Of a stretch of DNA of 33,016 bases, positions 25,276 through 33,012 are shown in pieces. The notes beneath the pieces were generated by a model, which ran no database searches, was not told the DNA's origin, and worked only from the letters and a program-made list of their open reading frames with translations. The position numbers and the translations under genes were made by a program. The first letter of the stretch is position 1, and every line of letters starts with the position of its first letter. The stretch is from Candidatus Coprenecus pullicola (GTDB lineage Bacteria; Bacteroidota; Bacteroidia; Bacteroidales; UBA932): positions 1 to 33,016 of the forward strand of contig DVHR01000064.1 of assembly GCA_018711925.1 (NCBI GenBank), given 5' to 3'.

Positions 25276-25818
25276 TTAGTGTATGGTTGTTAGATATTTG
25301 ATAATGTTCTTTGCAAGTTCTGTTTCGCTAGTGTTCTCGTCCTTACGGCTGACGATCATGTCGTATTGTGAGGCCAAAGACATGTCCACTCCGATGATAA
25401 GAGCTGCTGTTGCTCTCTTGATGATGTAGTCAGCTTGAAAAAGCCGTTTGCCGGATGTCATGTCCACGAGTATATCCAGGGGTTGTCCGAGAAACGTAGT
25501 CAGTGTATCCGGTCTTGGTATTCCGTACCAGTTTGTGTTTTTGCTTCTTATGATGGATATGCATGAGTCTGAGGCCATTTCCTTGTCGCTTAGCGGCTCC
25601 TTGCCTGGATCTATGCAGATGCCGGCGTATGCAATTCCCCGTACTGTCAGTTCTTTTTTTAGTAGGTGTACGGCCTCGGCCGTTCCGGGAACGCATGCGT
25701 CTACGATGAAACCTACTCTGCGGGCAGAACCCAAAGGGACGTATCTGCCCTTGTGGGGATTGTCTATTTTCCTCAGGGCTTTCCTCTGCAATATCCGTGT
25801 CAGAAACCAATTTCTCAT
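25276..25818 (-). CDS. DUF6913-family protein
   Basis: 180 residues, no signal peptide or membrane helix. The sequence resembles the DUF6913 family of Bacteroidota: a basic N-terminus (MRNWFLTRILQRKALRK), a Rossmann-like VGFIVDACVPGTAEAVHLLKK segment, then NTNWYGIPRP followed by LDILVDMTSGKRLFQADYI and a closing ASQYDMIVSRKDE. No catalytic motif can be named and the function is unknown. First gene of the operon with DUF368 and tamB (5-nt gap), under a promoter box that ends 4 nt before its ATG. Confidence 0.75.
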   Translation of the reverse strand: MRNWFLTRILQRKALRKIDNPHKGRYVPLGSARRVGFIVDACVPGTAEAVHLLKKELTVRGIAYAGICIDPGKEPLSDKEMASDSCISIIRSKNTNWYGIPRPDTLTTFLGQPLDILVDMTSGKRLFQADYIIKRATAALIIGVDMSLASQYDMIVSRKDENTSETELAKNIIKYLTTIH

Positions 25819-25822
25819 CCCC

Positions 25823-25830
25823 CAAAGATA
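25823..25830 (-). promoter_or_regulatory. -7 box 4 nt upstream of the DUF6913 start codon
   Basis: TATCTTTG on the minus strand followed by GGGG and ATG at 25818. The expected transcription start falls on or next to the ATG, implying a leaderless mRNA for the DUF6913-DUF368-tamB operon. Confidence 0.6.
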
Positions 25831-25851
25831 CGAATAAAGATTAAAATGATA

Positions 25852-25859
25852 TATTTTTG
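25852..25859 (+). promoter_or_regulatory. -7 box for hydF-hydE
   Basis: TATTTTTG in ATATATTTTTGCCG. It overlaps the TTG that would be the first codon of the longest HydF frame, which rules that start out; from here the ATG at 25884 has a leader of about 18 nt. It diverges from the DUF6913 box about 20 bp away. Confidence 0.55.
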
Positions 25860-25883
25860 CCGTTGATAAATTTAAAGATTTGT

Positions 25884-27083
25884 ATGAGTACGGTCAATAT
25901 TGGCATTTTCGGAAGGAGAAATGTAGGAAAATCCTCTATAATCAATGCTATTGCCGGTCAGGATGTGGCGATAGTCTCGGATACTCCGGGAACAACCACG
26001 GATCCCGTGCGGAAGCGGATCGAGATATTCGGACTTGGCCCCTGCGTGCTGGTGGATACGGCAGGTATTGACGATGAGGGAGAACTTGGAAGGATGAGGG
26101 TGGCCAGGACTGAGTCGGTCGCGGCTCAGATAGACCTGGCTCTTCTGGTTTTTACAGGGGACGCGTTCGGGGAATATGAGGAGAGTCTGCTGCGGCTCTT
26201 TACCCGTTATGCCCTGCCCGTGATACCGGTTCACAATAAATCCGATATGGATGTGCTTGACGATGCCCTTAGGGCCAGAGTCGAGGAGATATCCGGGACG
26301 GTTGCCGTGGAGTTTTCCACTACACTGCCTGCTCATGAGTTGGAAGAAGAGGTCCGCGGGCTGACGGACAAGATTAGGGAAAGTGTCTCATCATCCCGTT
26401 ACAGTGAGCGAAGCATGTTTGACGGACTTGTAAGCTCCGGACAGCATGTTCTGCTGGTGTGCCCCATAGACAGCGAGGCTCCTACCGGCAGGTTGATACT
26501 GCCTCAGGTCAACGCGATACGCAATCTGCTGGATATCGGTGCCGTAGTGACTGTGGTACAGCCGGACAGACTGGCAGGTCTGTTCAGCGACGGCAGGGAC
26601 TTCTCGCTTGTGGTTACTGACAGCCAGGCTTTCAGCGAAGTGGCTGCTGTTGTCCCGGAGAATGTGCCGCTTACCAGTTTCAGTATGCTTCTGGCGCGCA
26701 GCAAGGGCTGTTTTGAGGATTACTGCAAGGGGACTCCGATGATAAGTGCTCTTAAGGACGGGGACAGGGTGCTGATACTGGAGTCATGTACTCATCATGC
26801 CTCGTGCGACGATATCGGGAGGGTGAAGATTCCGGCTCTGATGCGCAGGTTCATAGGAAAGAGGCTGGAGTTCGACGTGGTGGGCGGTCTGGATGCGGTC
26901 AGCCGTCCCATAGAGGACTATGCGCTGGTGCTGCAGTGCGGCGGATGCATGATTACCAGGCGTCAGCTCTTCTCCCGTCTGCTGCCGGCCATAGAGAGAG
27001 GCATACCTGTGTCCAATTACGGTATGGCCATCTCCTACATGAAGGGAATATATGAAAGGGCTCTCAAACCGCTGACGGTATGA
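25884..27083 (+). CDS. hydF: [FeFe]-hydrogenase maturation GTPase HydF
   Basis: Scaffold GTPase that carries the diiron precursor of the H-cluster and hands it to HydA. From ATG 25884 it has 399 residues: P-loop GRRNVGKSS (10-18), SDTPGTTTDPV switch region (32-42), VDTAG (57-61), NKSD (118-121), a dimerisation domain, and the C-terminal Fe-S site with Cys302-Thr-His304 and Cys352-Gly-Gly-Cys355, the HydF CxH...CxxC pattern. The longer TTG frame from 25857 is rejected because it starts inside the promoter. It overlaps hydE by 4 nt. hydG and a hydrogenase gene are not in the window. Confidence 0.93.
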   Translation: MSTVNIGIFGRRNVGKSSIINAIAGQDVAIVSDTPGTTTDPVRKRIEIFGLGPCVLVDTAGIDDEGELGRMRVARTESVAAQIDLALLVFTGDAFGEYEESLLRLFTRYALPVIPVHNKSDMDVLDDALRARVEEISGTVAVEFSTTLPAHELEEEVRGLTDKIRESVSSSRYSERSMFDGLVSSGQHVLLVCPIDSEAPTGRLILPQVNAIRNLLDIGAVVTVVQPDRLAGLFSDGRDFSLVVTDSQAFSEVAAVVPENVPLTSFSMLLARSKGCFEDYCKGTPMISALKDGDRVLILESCTHHASCDDIGRVKIPALMRRFIGKRLEFDVVGGLDAVSRPIEDYALVLQCGGCMITRRQLFSRLLPAIERGIPVSNYGMAISYMKGIYERALKPLTV

Positions 27084-28126
27084 TAAATCTGGACAGGAGC
27101 GCGCTTATATCATATCTGGAGGACAATTCTCCGGAAGTGGCCGCGGCATTGTATTCCGAGGCATATAGGGTCAAGAAAGAGACAGTGGGAGAGAATGTGT
27201 ATCTGCGTGGCCTGGTGGAGATATCCAATATCTGCCGCAAAAACTGTCTGTATTGCGGTATAAGGCGGGATAATCTGAACACGGGCCGCTATGAACTGAC
27301 ATCGGAGGAAGTGCTGGAGGCCGCGGCTTTTGCTGCTGAACAGGGATACGGATCAATGGTTATTCAAGGCGGGGAGCGTACGGACCGTAAATTCATAGGC
27401 AAGATAACCTCGCTGCTGGTGGAAATCAAGCGTCGCTGGCCCCTGGGCATAACCCTGTCACTGGGAGAGCAGACGGAAGATGTGTACAGGGAGTGGTTTG
27501 AGGCCGGTGCCCACCGGTATCTGCTGCGCATAGAGTCATCAACGAAAGAACTGTATGAGAAGATCCATCCTGTGGACGCAGTTCATAATTATGAGACGAG
27601 AGTGCAGGCTCTCAGGGATTTGCGCAAGTGCGGCTATCAGGTGGGTACCGGAGTTATGATAGGACTGCCTTTTCAGACTGCCGCCAATCTGGCCGATGAC
27701 CTGCTCTTTTTCAAGGAACTGGACATCGATATGTGCGGTATGGGCCCGTATCTGGAGCACTCGGAGACCCCGTTGTACGCCTACAGGCATCTGATTCCGG
27801 ACCAGATGAGGAGACTGGATCTGTCTTTGAGGATGGTCGCACTGCTGCGGCTGCTAATGCCGGACATCAATATAGCCGCCACTACAGCCATGCAGGCCAT
27901 AGTTCCTGACGGCAGGGAAAGGGCAATAATGGCCGGAGCCAATGTGCTCATGCCCAATCTGACACTTTCGGAAGTAAGGGAGGAGTATCAGATATACCAG
28001 AACAAACCCGGGGTGGGAGAGGATGCCGCCATCTCCTCTTCCAGAACCGAGCAGCGTCTGCGGGAAATGAAAATCCCCATCGGCTACGGCCAATGGGGAG
28101 ATTCCATACATTATAGCAAAAGATGA
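27080..28126 (+). CDS. hydE: [FeFe]-hydrogenase maturation radical SAM protein HydE
   Basis: Radical SAM enzyme that works on the iron-cyanide-carbonyl synthon made by HydG during assembly of the diiron H-cluster. The 348 residues contain the CxxxCxxC motif CRKNCLYCGIRRDN (Cys52, Cys56, Cys59), SMVIQGGERTD, the LRIESSTKELYEKIHP segment and GTGVMIGLPFQT. These distinguish HydE from BioB and HydG; there is no C-terminal HydG-type CxxC extension. Start ATG at 27080 overlaps the hydF stop (ATGA). Its stop is 5 nt from the stop of the convergent LPP20-like gene and there is no terminator between them. Confidence 0.93.
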   Translation: MINLDRSALISYLEDNSPEVAAALYSEAYRVKKETVGENVYLRGLVEISNICRKNCLYCGIRRDNLNTGRYELTSEEVLEAAAFAAEQGYGSMVIQGGERTDRKFIGKITSLLVEIKRRWPLGITLSLGEQTEDVYREWFEAGAHRYLLRIESSTKELYEKIHPVDAVHNYETRVQALRDLRKCGYQVGTGVMIGLPFQTAANLADDLLFFKELDIDMCGMGPYLEHSETPLYAYRHLIPDQMRRLDLSLRMVALLRLLMPDINIAATTAMQAIVPDGRERAIMAGANVLMPNLTLSEVREEYQIYQNKPGVGEDAAISSSRTEQRLREMKIPIGYGQWGDSIHYSKR

Positions 28127-28131
28127 CTTTC

Positions 28132-30048
28132 TTACTTTTCTGACAGGTATATCTGGGCCACCTCCTCGTCGGACAGTGCTTTGGAACTGTAGATTCTCAG
28201 ATTGTCAATGTAGAAATCAATTGCATTATCCCCTGATTCGCTCTCTCCGCCCAGAAGGAACTTCGTGCATGGCTGTGAGGCCGAGCCGGCAAGTGAGATG
28301 GAGTCCACGAGCACACCGTCGATATAAAGTCCGGCTGTAGTCTCGTTGTTCTCTGTCCTGACAACTATTGCTATGAAATGCCAGTTGTAGTCGAGTTGAG
28401 GATGAGTGAAGCTGGAACCGTTATAGTCAAAGCGGTTGTTGATATAGAACTGTCCTTCCTTTATGGTGAGTTTGGGATAGTTGTACCTGCTGTCGCCACA
28501 GGCCATGGACCATACGTGACCGTTTGAGTATCCCTTCATCCAGAATGAGATACTGTAGTTGCGGGCCGGATATGCAATCATCGGTTTGGGAAACGATATC
28601 TGACTGAGATCAAGGGAACTGAGCGCTATGGCCTTGGTCCCGTCCGGACTGTCTACTGTGTATTGAGGACTGTTGACTGGGATACCTTGGATAGCGGACA
28701 CCTCGCTGCGTGTCGTGCCGTTGAACCGAAAATAGGCCGCCAGGCCGTTGCGGACCGTATTTACAGGATCTTTTTCCGGTTTTATGACCGGTTGCTCAGG
28801 CTGGCCAGTTACGGGCTTTTCTGCCGTTACGGTAGCAGGCGGCGTGTAAGTGTCCGCACTTCCGTCAGGAGTCATGACTATGTCTGCTCTGACAGTGCTG
28901 CCGGACATTACGGACGCTGGAACTTCCACTGTCTTGTAACCGGCTTTTACGGCTTGGATGGAATACTTTCCGGATGACAGGTCGTTGTAGACGAACATGC
29001 CGTTTCGGCCGGTCGTGGCAGTTTTCCCGCTGGGAATCAGAGTGAGTCTGGCATAAGCGACAGGCTCTCCAGTGGCTGCGTCGGATACGATGCCGGTTAG
29101 GGATATGTCCACAGTGCTCTTGAAGAATATCCGCTCGGAGATATATTTGTTGCCGGCTTTCAGGCGGAGGTCTATGTAGTTCTCGTCCTCGTCGTAGCAG
29201 TTGTCGTCATTGTATCTTATAACAAGGGCATTGCCTTCGAATGAGGATGTTATCTGAGATGCGCAGTTGGACCTGAGCACGGGCCTCTGGCTCGTGGAGA
29301 TGCTGCGTCCGCCTAATGTGAGATTGGCCACGATGATGCCTTTTTTCTCCTGAAACCAGTCGATGGTAATCTGGTCGTAAAGCTCGCGGTATCGGTTGGA
29401 CAGGATCTGAACCTGATTGTATCTGGGATCCTGTACGTCGAACTCATTGAGAAAGACCCTGAGGTTGTTGATGCTCTCTCCGATTTCCTCAACAGAAGAC
29501 ACGAAGTCCAGACCGGTCTCGAACTTCGCGAGTCTTTCGTTGAGCCCTTTGTCATAAAGCTGGTATTCGGTGACGAGTTGTCTCATCTCAAAGTCGCTGA
29601 AAGGGTATTTTACGGCATAGAAGTACTCGTATCGGCCGGTGGTGCGGTAAAACCTTCTTTCCCAATAGTAATCAGCTGCCTTGGATAGTGATATCTCTCC
29701 GATAAACGGCAGTTTCGCAGTCCTGGACATGACGGAAGTCTCCAGACTCTGACTTTTGGAGAAAGTGTCTCCGCTCTCGAATGCCGATGTCTGTAGATTG
29801 GATTCGGCTACGATACGGGTGGCGATGCTCTGGGCTATCTGTTTCTTTACATTTTCGATAACGGCTGCCTTAGCCTCTTCGATATCACCGCCGGTCGCAG
29901 TCACGATGAGATAGTCTTTCTCAGTGGACATGACCCATTCCGGCATCTTCCTGGAACTGGACTCCTCGACTTTGTACTGTGCTTTCTGCGCATATGCGGC
30001 CACAGCGGCTGTTATGGCAAAAAGCAGCATGGTAATAAAACGTCTCAT
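28132..30048 (-). CDS. Exported LPP20-like protein with carboxypeptidase-regulatory and LamG-like domains
   Basis: 638 residues. Signal peptide 1-20 (MRRFITMLLFAITAAVAAYA). Residues about 32-170 form an LPP20-like module (MPEWVM, DYLIVTATGG, IEEAKAAVIENVKKQIAQ, YYWERRFYRT, YPFSDFE). A helical stretch (about 165-235) follows, then a carboxypeptidase-regulatory-like Ig fold (about 316-395: LTGIVSDAATGEPVAYA, YSIQAVKAGYKTVEV), a Pro/Thr/Glu linker, and a concanavalin-like LamG domain (about 435-638: AYFRFNGTT, YSISFWMKG, WHFIAIVVRTENN, DFYIDNLRIYSS). This is a plausible cell-surface binding or assembly factor. It is the last gene of the five-gene operon, and its LPP20 module is paralogous to the first gene. 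Confidence 0.75.
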   Translation of the reverse strand: MRRFITMLLFAITAAVAAYAQKAQYKVEESSSRKMPEWVMSTEKDYLIVTATGGDIEEAKAAVIENVKKQIAQSIATRIVAESNLQTSAFESGDTFSKSQSLETSVMSRTAKLPFIGEISLSKAADYYWERRFYRTTGRYEYFYAVKYPFSDFEMRQLVTEYQLYDKGLNERLAKFETGLDFVSSVEEIGESINNLRVFLNEFDVQDPRYNQVQILSNRYRELYDQITIDWFQEKKGIIVANLTLGGRSISTSQRPVLRSNCASQITSSFEGNALVIRYNDDNCYDEDENYIDLRLKAGNKYISERIFFKSTVDISLTGIVSDAATGEPVAYARLTLIPSGKTATTGRNGMFVYNDLSSGKYSIQAVKAGYKTVEVPASVMSGSTVRADIVMTPDGSADTYTPPATVTAEKPVTGQPEQPVIKPEKDPVNTVRNGLAAYFRFNGTTRSEVSAIQGIPVNSPQYTVDSPDGTKAIALSSLDLSQISFPKPMIAYPARNYSISFWMKGYSNGHVWSMACGDSRYNYPKLTIKEGQFYINNRFDYNGSSFTHPQLDYNWHFIAIVVRTENNETTAGLYIDGVLVDSISLAGSASQPCTKFLLGGESESGDNAIDFYIDNLRIYSSKALSDEEVAQIYLSEK

Positions 30049-30060
30049 AGTTTATGCAGT

Positions 30061-30774
30061 TTAGTTTAAAATCTGATTGATCCTGGCATCTCTTGAGCCG
30101 GAGAAGAAATACCCGTCCACAAGGTTTCTGTCTATGGACAGGCCGCTTATGGCCGATGCGGGTATCGTGGCTATGCGCTGACTCACTTTGTTGTACAGGT
30201 CTGCACAGGAACGGGGTATGGCGTTGGCCTCTATCATGGCCGCCTTATAGTCCCCTGATGCGATAAGTGCGTCTATGCGGTTGAATATCTGGTCGCTCTC
30301 GGCATCAAAATAGGCGAATATCTTGTCTTTTGCGCTGGTGATAAGAGTCCGAAGTTTAGGATTGCGGGCCTTGACGTTACGGATAGCGTCCATGTACGAA
30401 GCGCCTTCATTGTCACCTATTCCTTTGATGGTGAAAGATGTCTGTCCGAAAATGGTGCCGGTGTACAGGTCTATCACAAATATGGACATCTCCAGTTCTG
30501 TGATATACATGACCGGAGCACTTGAAGTAACGTCCTTGGACAGTTCCACTACGTTTGTCACTGTAGTGAAGCGGCTGTCTACGGCTGCGACCCCGTTCAG
30601 GACGAAAGCCTGCACGAGATTATTCCTGAGAGTCTGTGCCGCATTGTCGTATGCTATGCCTGTGGGCCGTTCGACACCTATGTTGAGTCTGTCCTGCTCT
30701 TCCATGGGATCCTGAGCCGAGACGGAGAAGACAGCCAGCAGTGCAGCTGATATGGTTGCTAGAATCTTTTTCAT
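30061..30774 (-). CDS. Exported protein, possible CsgG/FlgO-like fold
   Basis: 237 residues with signal peptide MKKILATISAALLAVFSVSA and cleavage before QDP. The mature protein reads LNIGVERPTGIAYDNAAQTL and NNLVQAFVLNGVAAVDSRF, then MYITELEMSIFVIDLYTGTI with an alternating strand-helix pattern reminiscent of CsgG or FlgO/LpoB-type domains, in which a helix with L..L..A is followed by a VxDSR strand. A helical repeat (FNRIDALIASGDYKAAMIEA) follows. The fold suggestion is from pattern only; no cysteine lipidation site is present. 12 nt before the LamG-containing gene and 17 nt after the DUF6175 gene. Confidence 0.6.
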   Translation of the reverse strand: MKKILATISAALLAVFSVSAQDPMEEQDRLNIGVERPTGIAYDNAAQTLRNNLVQAFVLNGVAAVDSRFTTVTNVVELSKDVTSSAPVMYITELEMSIFVIDLYTGTIFGQTSFTIKGIGDNEGASYMDAIRNVKARNPKLRTLITSAKDKIFAYFDAESDQIFNRIDALIASGDYKAAMIEANAIPRSCADLYNKVSQRIATIPASAISGLSIDRNLVDGYFFSGSRDARINQILN

Positions 30775-30791
30775 ATAGAAAGTGTTTTAAA

Positions 30792-31757
30792 TTAATCACC
30801 TAAGACAATCCATACATTGCCAAGACCTCTCTCATTGATCTTGAAAGGCAGGTTGAAAGGCTCCTTACTGAGGAAACGGGCCAGGTCCATGGCGAAAGAA
30901 CGGGTGTCGATTGCTCTCTCCTTTCCCAGAACGGTCTTGAAGAGCGGGATGCGTACCTGCTCATAATCAATATAGTAGTCTCCGCCACCTGCTCTTGAGA
31001 ACCTGTGATTTACCGTATTCTCGTCCATCCACCAGTCCATGATGTCAGACAGGGCAACGGTCTCGCCCATGAAATCGAAATCATCGTACATGGTGACAGG
31101 GCAGTTCTCTGTCATCCTCACTGAGATGGTCACCTCGCGTCCGTTGGCGAACATATCGTCGAAATGCGCCTGCAGGGCCGCGTTGAACGGATCCATATAG
31201 TTGAGGACGGCTTCCTCCAGCATAAGTCCTACAGGCACGGCTGTAGAAGGGGCACCCTGACCGGATGCCGATGTGATGACTTTGTTGGTGTAAGCATCAA
31301 GACCTCTGAGGTTGAACGATACGTATTTTCTAGGACCGCTGGTCTTTACGCTGAAATCCAAGTCCAGAATGATGTCGGCTTTAGCTGTTCTCTTCAGTTT
31401 GTCAAGAGGGGACTCGTAAATGGAGCCTCCGCCGGCACCTGCGAACAATGCGGCTTCAGCCTGCTGGTTCTCCATGCTCTTGAGAGTCTGCTCCAGGTCT
31501 TTGAGAGGAAACCCTCTCTCGGCCATGATGCTGGACATCTCCGATATTGCCAGACGCAGATTCTCATCGTTGAGGAAGGCCTTGCTGTAGTCGGCTGCGG
31601 TCTGAGTGTTTCCGCTCTCATCCTGATAGGTAGTGACATATCCGGCCCTGGTGCAGTATATGTCACTGGGAATAACCATAATGATGGGCTTTCTCGCCTG
31701 AGAGAAGGCCGTGGTTGCTGCAAAAAGCATTAATGCCGAAAGTATGATTTTTTTCAT
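30792..31757 (-). CDS. DUF6175-family exported protein
   Basis: 321 residues with signal peptide MKKIILSALMLFAATTAFSQ. The mature part starts ARKPIIMVIPSDIYCTRAGY, typical of DUF6175, and goes on through an AERGFPLKDLEQTLKSMENQ helix, ADIILDLDFSV, RKYVSFNLRGLDAYTNKVI and the C-terminal NLPFKINERGLGNVWIVLGD. The arrangement resembles CsgG-type proteins, which test ability to bind other proteins at the outer membrane, but no function is published that I know of. Middle gene of the operon; 31 nt after the 163-residue protein gene. Confidence 0.75.
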   Translation of the reverse strand: MKKIILSALMLFAATTAFSQARKPIIMVIPSDIYCTRAGYVTTYQDESGNTQTAADYSKAFLNDENLRLAISEMSSIMAERGFPLKDLEQTLKSMENQQAEAALFAGAGGGSIYESPLDKLKRTAKADIILDLDFSVKTSGPRKYVSFNLRGLDAYTNKVITSASGQGAPSTAVPVGLMLEEAVLNYMDPFNAALQAHFDDMFANGREVTISVRMTENCPVTMYDDFDFMGETVALSDIMDWWMDENTVNHRFSRAGGGDYYIDYEQVRIPLFKTVLGKERAIDTRSFAMDLARFLSKEPFNLPFKINERGLGNVWIVLGD

Positions 31758-31788
31758 ATCCGTGTTGATTGCATGTTAGTGGATGTTT

Positions 31789-32280
31789 CTAGAAGCCTGA
31801 GCTGAGGGATCTTATTACACCGGCATCCTGAAGGTCGTTGCGGAGATTGTTGTACAATACCTGCACCTCCAGGCCGAATTTGAACCCTCCCTTTACTTTC
31901 TCCTTGGACGGGTTCTCGGAGGAAGTAACATTGACATACCTTAAGTACTGTCCTCCCGGAGCGAAGAACTCCTCGAAGAAGGCCGCGTGTTTCTGTTCGT
32001 CAGACAGGCTGCACAAGGCAGGGGTTGCGCTTACGGTGCTTGTGGCCGGCAGTCCTCTGAACACGCAGACTTCTATGGCCGCCTTCTTTGCCAGAGGAAT
32101 GGCTTTTCTCTCAGTCTTCTCGGTAACATAGATCTTGAATATTTTCGTGCCGTCAGCACCTACTCCCAGAGTGACGACCTCGTAGTTGCCGGAATTCCTG
32201 ACGGTATACTTCTGCGCATAGATAGGGGCGCAGAACAATGCACATAATGCAAGTGCTGTAATGATTCGTATTGTTCTCAT
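31789..32280 (-). CDS. Small exported protein of the LPP20/DUF6175 operon
   Basis: 163 residues with signal peptide MRTIRIITALALCALFCAPI (cleavage near YAQK). The mature protein has two cysteines, in AAIEVCVFRG and TPALCSLSDE, that could form a disulfide, a conserved-looking HAAFFEEFFAPGGQYLRYV segment and GGFKFGLEVQVLYNNLRNDL near the end. I do not recognise the domain. It always sits here between the first LPP20-like gene (9-nt gap) and DUF6175 gene, so it is likely a partner of both. Confidence 0.65.
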   Translation of the reverse strand: MRTIRIITALALCALFCAPIYAQKYTVRNSGNYEVVTLGVGADGTKIFKIYVTEKTERKAIPLAKKAAIEVCVFRGLPATSTVSATPALCSLSDEQKHAAFFEEFFAPGGQYLRYVNVTSSENPSKEKVKGGFKFGLEVQVLYNNLRNDLQDAGVIRSLSSGF

Positions 32281-32289
32281 ATGTCTAAA

Positions 32290-32769
32290 CTATAGATTGT
32301 TCAATTTGTCAAGAGTGCCGCTGTCGGCCTTGTCGATTTCCAGTGAGATTTTCTTTTTCTCAAAATCATTGAAGTCGTATAGAATGTAATATATGTACAC
32401 ATCCTGCCGTTTTATCAGCCGGTGCTCCCAATATGTCTCTATCGCGGAATATTCAGAGATATTTCTTACAAAATCCGAATTCCTTACATCATTCATTATC
32501 TCTTCGGCCTCACGTCCGTCATAGTTGACCTTGAGCATGTAAGTCGTGGTGTTGTTGATTACCAGATTGCGGAGTCCGTCAAAAGCCTTGGTCTTCGCAT
32601 CTTCTAGACTGACGGTGCTTTCCATGCTTATTTTAAGGACATCATATCTCTCCACATCGTGTTTTACCCATAAGGGCTTTTTCCCGGCACTGCTCTCAAG
32701 CAATCTGCCCTGACTGAAGGACGGCAGGGCAATCATAGTCATAAGTGTCAGCAATAGAAATCTTTTCAT
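32290..32769 (-). CDS. LPP20-like exported protein, first gene of the five-gene operon
   Basis: From ATG 32769 it begins MKRFLLLTLMTMIALPSFSQ, a clean signal peptide; the longer frame from 32781 (MQIN first) would spoil nothing but adds a non-standard prefix. The mature protein aligns by eye with the N-terminal module of the last gene of the operon: KKPLWVK / MPEWVM, LEDAKTKAFDGLRNLV / IEEAKAAVIENV, YWEHRLIK / YYWERRFY and DFNDFE / PFSDFE in the same order. LPP20-family proteins such as FlgP act at the outer membrane with CsgG-like partners. The promoter box at 32801-32808 gives a leader of about 26 nt. 9-nt gap to the next gene. Confidence 0.7.
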   Translation of the reverse strand: MKRFLLLTLMTMIALPSFSQGRLLESSAGKKPLWVKHDVERYDVLKISMESTVSLEDAKTKAFDGLRNLVINNTTTYMLKVNYDGREAEEIMNDVRNSDFVRNISEYSAIETYWEHRLIKRQDVYIYYILYDFNDFEKKKISLEIDKADSGTLDKLNNL

Positions 32770-32800
32770 ATTTATCTGCATTTAGGATATTTAAATATCA

Positions 32801-32808
32801 CAAATATA
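32801..32808 (-). promoter_or_regulatory. -7 box for the LPP20/DUF6175 operon
   Basis: TATATTTG on the minus strand inside an AT-rich stretch, good match to TAnnTTTG. A TTGTTC sequence about 23 nt upstream is a weak -33 candidate. Confidence 0.6.
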
Positions 32809-32845
32809 CGATAAATATGCGTAATTCCGAACAATGTGACAAAAA

Positions 32846-32870
32846 AAGCCGGTCCAAATCGAACCGGCTT
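32846..32870 (-). terminator. Intrinsic terminator of the right-edge gene
   Basis: On the minus strand AAGCCGGT and ACCGGCTT (plus coordinates 32870-32863 and 32853-32846) make an 8-bp stem with a 9-nt loop, followed by seven T residues (32847-32841). It lies 20 bp after the TAA of the coding tail at 32890. Confidence 0.85.
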
Positions 32871-32889
32871 GGAATATGAACTGGTATTG

Positions 32890-33012
32890 TTACCTCTCGG
32901 CTTTGATTGCAGCCTGCGCCGCAGCGAAGTCCGGTTGCTTTTCAATGAGTTGTGCAATTTCGTGCAACAGTTTGTCAACATCTATTTTATTGCTATTCAG
33001 TTGTTTCCATCG
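32890..33012 (-). CDS. Short coding tail at the right edge, start or frame unclear
   Basis: The minus-strand frame ending TAA 32892-32890 reads NSNKIDVDKLLHEIAQLIEK followed by QPDFAAAQAAIKAER, an amphipathic helical sequence that looks genuinely coding, followed by a proper terminator. Going upstream in the same frame there is a TGA at 33015-33013 and no ATG or GTG after it; only TTG 32965 or non-standard codons (CTG, ATA) could start it. Either it is a tiny protein with an unusual start or the C-terminus of a gene that enters this frame by a frameshift just at the window edge. No family recognised. Confidence 0.45.
   Translation of the reverse strand, partial: RWKQLNSNKIDVDKLLHEIAQLIEKQPDFAAAQAAIKAER

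Noticed and set aside
25857..25883. TTG start for HydF adding nine residues
   Set aside because: The TTG overlaps the TATTTTTG promoter box, and HydF homologues begin directly at the Rossmann strand; ATG 25884 fits.
32772..32981. 69-residue minus-strand frame at the right edge
   Set aside because: It crosses the intrinsic terminator and the operon promoter and is in a different frame from the plausible coding tail; its composition is not protein-like.
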